Below are positions 39,807 to 43,513 of a stretch of DNA of 43,513 bases, piece after piece. Both the position numbers and the translations under genes were made by a program. Every line of letters starts with the position of its first letter. The first letter of the stretch is position 1. The notes beneath the pieces were generated by a model. It made no database searches. It was not told the origin of the DNA and saw nothing but the letters and a program-made list of their open reading frames with translations. Where the stretch lies: the NCBI GenBank assembly GCA_964432875.1, contig CAYSPJ010000033.1:1-43513 (forward strand). Direction: 5' to 3'. This DNA is from JACJYE01 sp964432875 (GTDB lineage Bacteria; Bacteroidota; Bacteroidia; Chitinophagales; Saprospiraceae).

Positions 39807-40436
39807 ATGATGCCAAAGATAAAACACATTGCCATAGCGGGAAACATCGGCGCAGGAAAAACTACGCTGACCGAAAAGCTAAGCAAGCATTTCAACTGGG
39901 ATGTCCACTACGAATCTACCGAAGATAACCCCTACTTGAGCGACTTCTACAACGATATGCAGCGTTGGTCGTTCAACCTGCAAATTTTTTTCCTCAACAG
40001 CCGCTACCAGCAAGTGCTCCGCATCCTGGAAGGTGATAAAACCGTTGTGCAGGACCGTACCATCTACGAGGATGCCTACATCTTCGCCCCCAACTTGCAC
40101 GATATGGGCCTGATGTCCACCCGAGATTTTCAAAACTACTTCCAGTTGTTCAAGACCATGTCCTCCCAAATTCAGCCGCCAGACTTGCTCATCTACCTGC
40201 GGGCTAGCATCCCCACTCTGGTGGAGCACATCCAGGACCGAGGGCGCGACTACGAAGGCAATATGAGCCTCGACTATCTACGCCGCCTCAACGAGCGTTA
40301 TGAAAACTGGATCGGCAACTACAATGAGGGCCGCTTACTCATTATCAATGCCGATCATTACGACTTTATCCACAATCCCGAAGACCTGGGGGAGATCGTC
40401 AACCAGATCAGAGGGGAGCTGCATGGGCTGTTTTAA
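39807..40436 (+). CDS. Deoxynucleoside kinase
   Basis: A 209-residue kinase of the deoxynucleoside kinase family, phosphorylating deoxynucleosides with ATP for salvage. P-loop GNIGAGKTT at residues 12-20, then NWDVHYESTEDNPYLSDFYN, the FNLQIFFLNSRYQQ helix, the DRT/DRS-type motif VVQDRTIYEDAYIFA, and LRASIPTLVEHIQDRGRDYE with the LID arginines. Which base it prefers cannot be told. The start is ATG 39807 or the next codon. Divergent from gatC. Confidence 0.9.
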   Translation: MMPKIKHIAIAGNIGAGKTTLTEKLSKHFNWDVHYESTEDNPYLSDFYNDMQRWSFNLQIFFLNSRYQQVLRILEGDKTVVQDRTIYEDAYIFAPNLHDMGLMSTRDFQNYFQLFKTMSSQIQPPDLLIYLRASIPTLVEHIQDRGRDYEGNMSLDYLRRLNERYENWIGNYNEGRLLIINADHYDFIHNPEDLGEIVNQIRGELHGLF

Positions 40437-40469
40437 GGCAGGATGCTGAAAGCTTAGCCAATTTATCAT

Positions 40470-40477
40470 TATCTTTG
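40470..40477 (+). promoter_or_regulatory. -7 box upstream of the PgpH-like gene
   Basis: TATCTTTG, a perfect TAnnTTTG, about 43 bp before the ATG at 40520. No TTG at -33. It lies 33 bp after the kinase stop, so the gene may have its own promoter. Confidence 0.4.
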
Positions 40478-40519
40478 CCAGGCACATAAGGGCCGCCGGG
40501 TAAACCGGGGCTGATCGAT

Positions 40520-42625
40520 ATGAATATTTGGAAAAAAACCATTGAGCAGCTTCCACACTTGGTGAAATACCTGCTGGTGTTGAGCACCATCGCCTTCATC
40601 GCTTTGTTGTTCCCCGACAACGTCCAGTTCCGCTATGAATTTGAAAAAGGGCAGGTTTGGCATTATGACGACCTGCGGGCACCGCTTGACTTCGCCATCC
40701 GCAAGCCGTCAGCAGAACTCAGGCAAGAAGAAGAAAAGCTGGAAGCGGGCTTTACGCCATACTACGAATTGGATGACCAGATCACCCGCGAGAAAAAGAA
40801 AGCTCTGGACTCCGTTTTCAGCCACCAAATTGAGGCCGTACGCCAGGAAGGCCAGTTTTCAGATGTGCTCCGCAACCCGGGCCGCTACCTGGATTTTGGC
40901 AACCGCTTTTTGGAAAACCTCTACCAACGGGGGGTACTGCACCTATCGCCGGAGCACCAGGGCAAAGGCGTCGGCTTTGTGATCAACGTAGTGCGCGGAA
41001 ACACTACGCAGCCTCAAACCATTGACAACCTGCTGAATGTAGAAAGCGCCCGGGAGCTGCTAAGCGATTCGCTGCCCTACAGCCGCCTAGCGGAGCCAGA
41101 ATTCCTCTATCCCATCCTGGAAGGGCTCATCGCCCCAAACTTGCTATACAACGATACGCTAAGCCAGCGGATATTGGAGGGGGAAATGGCCCAAATTGCC
41201 AAATACCGCGGGCGGGTGGCCAAAGGGGAGCTCATCGTCACTAGTGGAGGGGTCATTACCGACGATATATACCAAAAACTAGATTCCTTCAAAGCGCAGT
41301 ACGAAGAGGAGATCAGTGCCAAAAAATCGCAATGGTGGGTGCTGGCGGGCAATCTCCTGCTGGTCAGTTTGATTATCGTCGTGTTCCTGCTTTACGTCAA
41401 AACCTTTGCGCCTACGGTCTTCTCCCGGCTCAATCGTTTGATCTTTATTCTTTTGTGGATTGCGTTATTCAGCTACTTGTCTCATGCCATGTGGCAAATC
41501 GAACTGCTGAGCGTCTATATACTGCCCTTCTGCATCGTGCCCATCATGATCAAGGCATTTTTCAATGAACGCCTGGCTTTGTTTACCCACTTTATCGTGG
41601 TCTTGTTGGCAAGTTTCCTGGCTTTTGCCGGGCTGGAGTTTGCTTTCCTGCAAATCATGGCTGGCATCGTGGTCCTGCTCAGCCATTCCAATACGCGCAA
41701 CTGGTCGGGCTTTTTCTCCTCCATCTTTTCCATCCTGCTGGCCTACGGCATCGGCTACCTGAGCTTGTCGCTCATTCAGGAGGGGGGATTTCAGACCATC
41801 GACTGGCAAGTGCTATCCTGGCTGGCCCTCAGTACTTTCCTTACCCTGCTAGCTTATCCTTTGATCCCTTTGCTGGAACGCTTGTTCGGCTTCACCTCTG
41901 CCATTACCCTGTTCGAGCTTTCCGACCTCAACCGCCCGCTTTTGCGGGAACTGGCGCGCAAAGCGCCCGGCACTTTCCAACATTCGCTACAAGTAGCCAA
42001 CCTGGCTGAAGAAGCTGCCCGCAAAATCGGTGCTGACGCGCTAATGGTCAGGACAGCTGCGCTTTACCATGATATTGGCAAAACGGCTCAGCCTCAGTTT
42101 TTTATTGAAAACCAAAATAACGGCAGCCCGCATGAAGGCCTGAGCCAATTGGAAAGCGCCCGGATCATCATCGCTCATGTCAATGAGGGCGTGAAGATGG
42201 CCAAAAAAGCGGCCCTGCCAAATCTCTTGATCGATTTCATCCGCTCGCACCACGGCACCACTCGCGTGGAATATTTTTACCGCAACTTCATCAACGAGAA
42301 CCCCGAGGTCGATGCCGATGTGGCTGATTTTAGCTACCCCGGCCCACGTCCGCGTACCCGTGAGGAAACCATCCTGATGATGGCAGATTCCATAGAGGCA
42401 GCCTGCAAAAGCCTGAAAAATCCGACCGAGAAAGATTTGTCAGAATTGATCGACAAAATCGTCGCTGGTAAAATCTCACAGAATCAGTTTGAAAACTCCC
42501 GCCTATCTTTCCGCGAACTAGAGGAATGCAAGCAGATTTTTAAGCAACTGATGCGCTCGGTCTATCACCTGCGGGTGGAGTATCCGGAGGAAAAGAAGGT
42601 ACAAGAAGAGGAAGACAAAGACTGA
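40520..42625 (+). CDS. 7TM-HD family phosphodiesterase (PgpH-like, c-di-AMP)
   Basis: A 701-residue membrane protein of the PgpH/7TMR-HD family; PgpH hydrolyses the second messenger c-di-AMP. Layout: an N-terminal span, an extracytoplasmic 7TMR-HDED domain at about 45-265 (LRAPLDFAIRKPSAELRQEE), seven membrane segments at about 270-465, and a cytosolic HD domain at about 480-640. HD residues are intact: His488 (GTFQHSLQVANLA), His517-Asp518 (ALYHDIGK), and later histidines in IIIAHVNEG and IRSHHGTTRVEYF. No diadenylate cyclase is in the window. Confident family call. Confidence 0.9.
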   Translation: MNIWKKTIEQLPHLVKYLLVLSTIAFIALLFPDNVQFRYEFEKGQVWHYDDLRAPLDFAIRKPSAELRQEEEKLEAGFTPYYELDDQITREKKKALDSVFSHQIEAVRQEGQFSDVLRNPGRYLDFGNRFLENLYQRGVLHLSPEHQGKGVGFVINVVRGNTTQPQTIDNLLNVESARELLSDSLPYSRLAEPEFLYPILEGLIAPNLLYNDTLSQRILEGEMAQIAKYRGRVAKGELIVTSGGVITDDIYQKLDSFKAQYEEEISAKKSQWWVLAGNLLLVSLIIVVFLLYVKTFAPTVFSRLNRLIFILLWIALFSYLSHAMWQIELLSVYILPFCIVPIMIKAFFNERLALFTHFIVVLLASFLAFAGLEFAFLQIMAGIVVLLSHSNTRNWSGFFSSIFSILLAYGIGYLSLSLIQEGGFQTIDWQVLSWLALSTFLTLLAYPLIPLLERLFGFTSAITLFELSDLNRPLLRELARKAPGTFQHSLQVANLAEEAARKIGADALMVRTAALYHDIGKTAQPQFFIENQNNGSPHEGLSQLESARIIIAHVNEGVKMAKKAALPNLLIDFIRSHHGTTRVEYFYRNFINENPEVDADVADFSYPGPRPRTREETILMMADSIEAACKSLKNPTEKDLSELIDKIVAGKISQNQFENSRLSFRELEECKQIFKQLMRSVYHLRVEYPEEKKVQEEEDKD

Positions 42626-42665
42626 ACCCGTGCGTGCTGGCCGCTAAGGCAACCCCCCTTTGATG

Positions 42666-42680
42666 TGCGTGCCACACGCA
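42666..42680. terminator. Small convergent hairpin
   Basis: TGCGTG/CACGCA with a 3-nt loop between the convergent PgpH-like and DUF5522 genes. Weak, with no T run; listed as possible. Confidence 0.3.
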
Positions 42681-42684
42681 ATGC

Positions 42685-42843
42685 CTAAGCTTGGCCCTTT
42701 GGCTTTTTGAAGCCATAAGGGCAATGCCTGCAACCACTCTGACAGCAGTAGCCGCGCTTGCGCAAGTAATGTTCAGTGAAAACGAAGCGCCCCTCTTCAA
42801 TATAGTAATCTATGCCTTCTACTAATTTTTCCTGCTGAGGCAT
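42685..42843 (-). CDS. DUF5522 small cysteine-rich protein
   Basis: A 52-residue protein starting MPQQEKLVEGIDYYIEEGRF (ATG at 42841-42843). Its core, VFTEHYLRKRGYCCQSGCRHCPYGF, matches the DUF5522 pattern, with four cysteines and histidines that look like a small metal (zinc) site. Function unknown. It begins 7 bp after the DUF6580 stop on the same strand, so the two are co-transcribed. The frame is open further upstream over the DUF6580 gene, but the ATG at 42843 fits the family. Confidence 0.75.
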   Translation of the reverse strand: MPQQEKLVEGIDYYIEEGRFVFTEHYLRKRGYCCQSGCRHCPYGFKKPKGQA

Positions 42844-42850
42844 TTCCAGT

Positions 42851-43438
42851 CTAGGCCTGAACCTTATGAGCCCGCAGGGCCGGAATGCGGCGCTGTGCCC
42901 ACTCATAGGCGCCAAATAATACGGCTACGTAGAACAGGTCGCCCGCCAGGGTATTCCAAAAGAAGGGGATGCCAGCGACATAGGTGGCAATCAGCCCCGC
43001 TGCCGTTTTGGGGTAAGCCGGGTTGGCAAACCAGACGCCAAAATTAGTGACCAGGAAGAAGACCAGCGAAGCCAGCAAACTAGCCGCCAGCATATTGCTG
43101 ATTTTGACTTGGCGCAGTACGGCTATGCCCAGGGCAATAATGAGCCCAAAACCCAGGTAAACCCACAATGAGGAAGCCCCAAACCAGATGAAGCCCTCGC
43201 CGTAAAATTCGGGGTACATGGGGGCGTATACCAGGTTGTTGAGCAGCAGGTCGCTCAACCATAGGGCGGCGAAGGGGATGAGGAAGGATAGATACTTGCG
43301 CGAGAAGTGCGCCGCCCCGAAGAGCCCAATCGCGCCAATTGGCGTGAAATTATAGGGGTGAGGGAGCAGGCGGCTGAGCGCTGCGGCAATAATCATCAGG
43401 CTGGCGATAGCTACGTTTATCTTTATTTTGTTGCTCAT
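42851..43438 (-). CDS. DUF6580 membrane protein
   Basis: A 195-residue membrane protein with about six hydrophobic segments. It opens with INVAIASLMIIAAALSRLLPHPYNFTPIGAIGLFGAAHF, a layout (RLLPHPxNFTPIxAIALFxGA) typical of DUF6580 proteins, regarded as putative transporters. It also has LNNLVYAPMYPEF and VFFLVTNFGVWF. The substrate is unknown; the fold resembles the ECF S-component group (riboflavin, thiamine or cobalt uptake), an inference. It is upstream of DUF5522 in one transcript. A -7 box lies in front of it. Confidence 0.8.
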   Translation of the reverse strand: MSNKIKINVAIASLMIIAAALSRLLPHPYNFTPIGAIGLFGAAHFSRKYLSFLIPFAALWLSDLLLNNLVYAPMYPEFYGEGFIWFGASSLWVYLGFGLIIALGIAVLRQVKISNMLAASLLASLVFFLVTNFGVWFANPAYPKTAAGLIATYVAGIPFFWNTLAGDLFYVAVLFGAYEWAQRRIPALRAHKVQA

Positions 43439-43467
43439 GATTCAGTCGTTTAATCTGTTATTTAGCA

Positions 43468-43475
43468 CAAAAGTA
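43468..43475 (-). promoter_or_regulatory. -7 box of the DUF6580 gene
   Basis: Minus-strand TACTTTTG, a perfect TAnnTTTG, 30 bp upstream of the ATG at 43438. No TTG is seen at -33 before the window ends. Confidence 0.45.
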
Positions 43476-43513
43476 AGGAAAATATTTTTCTTTTCCATGT
43501 GCTTGAACAGACA

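Overview
The window looks like a chromosomal segment of a Bacteroidota bacterium, probably of the Saprospirales type (inference). Three things point there. Two large exported proteins end in type IX secretion (T9SS) sorting domains, one of them after a SprB-like repeat. Many start regions carry the Bacteroidota -7 box TAnnTTTG, some with TTG about 17-22 bp upstream. Families typical of the phylum are present: DUF6702 next to HupE/UreJ, DUF5522, DUF6580, MqnD and a long PruA. I see no phage, insertion sequence, tRNA, rRNA or CRISPR array. Three runs of exactly 100 N (10986-11085, 15248-15347, 16891-16990) are scaffold gaps of unknown true size and truncate genes.

Layout. 1-4.8 kb, minus strand: alanine dehydrogenase (runs off the edge), MqnD, an SLC13/DASS carrier, DUF6702 and HupE/UreJ. 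5.1-11.3 kb: two convergent T9SS cargo proteins around a 15-bp-stem hairpin; the second has 16 cysteine-paired modules and a 762-bp internal tandem duplication. 11.6-15.2 kb: LysM glucosaminidase, CotH-like protein, SMP-30/strictosidine-synthase-like propeller. 15.3-17.3 kb: gap-damaged miaA with a C-terminal extension and two partial unknown genes. 17.6-22.7 kb: Nudix hydrolase, pyrE, M42 peptidase, UbiA-like protein and an OmpA/TSP3 protein. 22.8-26.9 kb, minus: pncB, an NrtR-type regulator, a WG-repeat lipoprotein and purE. 27.1-30.0 kb: a small exported protein, coaD and pruA. 30.1-36.3 kb, minus: BNR lipoprotein, aquaglyceroporin, 1-Cys peroxiredoxin, and metY-metX. 36.6-43.4 kb: OsmC, YggS, a small membrane protein, a gatC / LolD-like ATPase / adenosyltransferase operon, deoxynucleoside kinase, a PgpH-type HD phosphodiesterase, DUF5522 and DUF6580.

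The most interesting region is the roughly 390-nt leader of metY. A SAM-I riboswitch aptamer (36095-36210, minus) is followed 12 nt later by an unannotated 38-codon ORF (35966-36082) that ends in a cysteine-rich tail, MRACACCCCRC. This suggests a two-input leader: SAM sensed by RNA, and cysteine (or Cys-tRNA) sensed by translation, ahead of the genes for homocysteine synthesis. Other regulatory candidates are an 8-7-8 palindrome over the pncB -7 box next to an NrtR gene, a CRP/FNR-like palindrome about 42 bp upstream of the predicted peroxiredoxin start site, and a heptad repeat/hairpin between metY and metX. All functional calls rest on reading motifs by eye; no database search was run.
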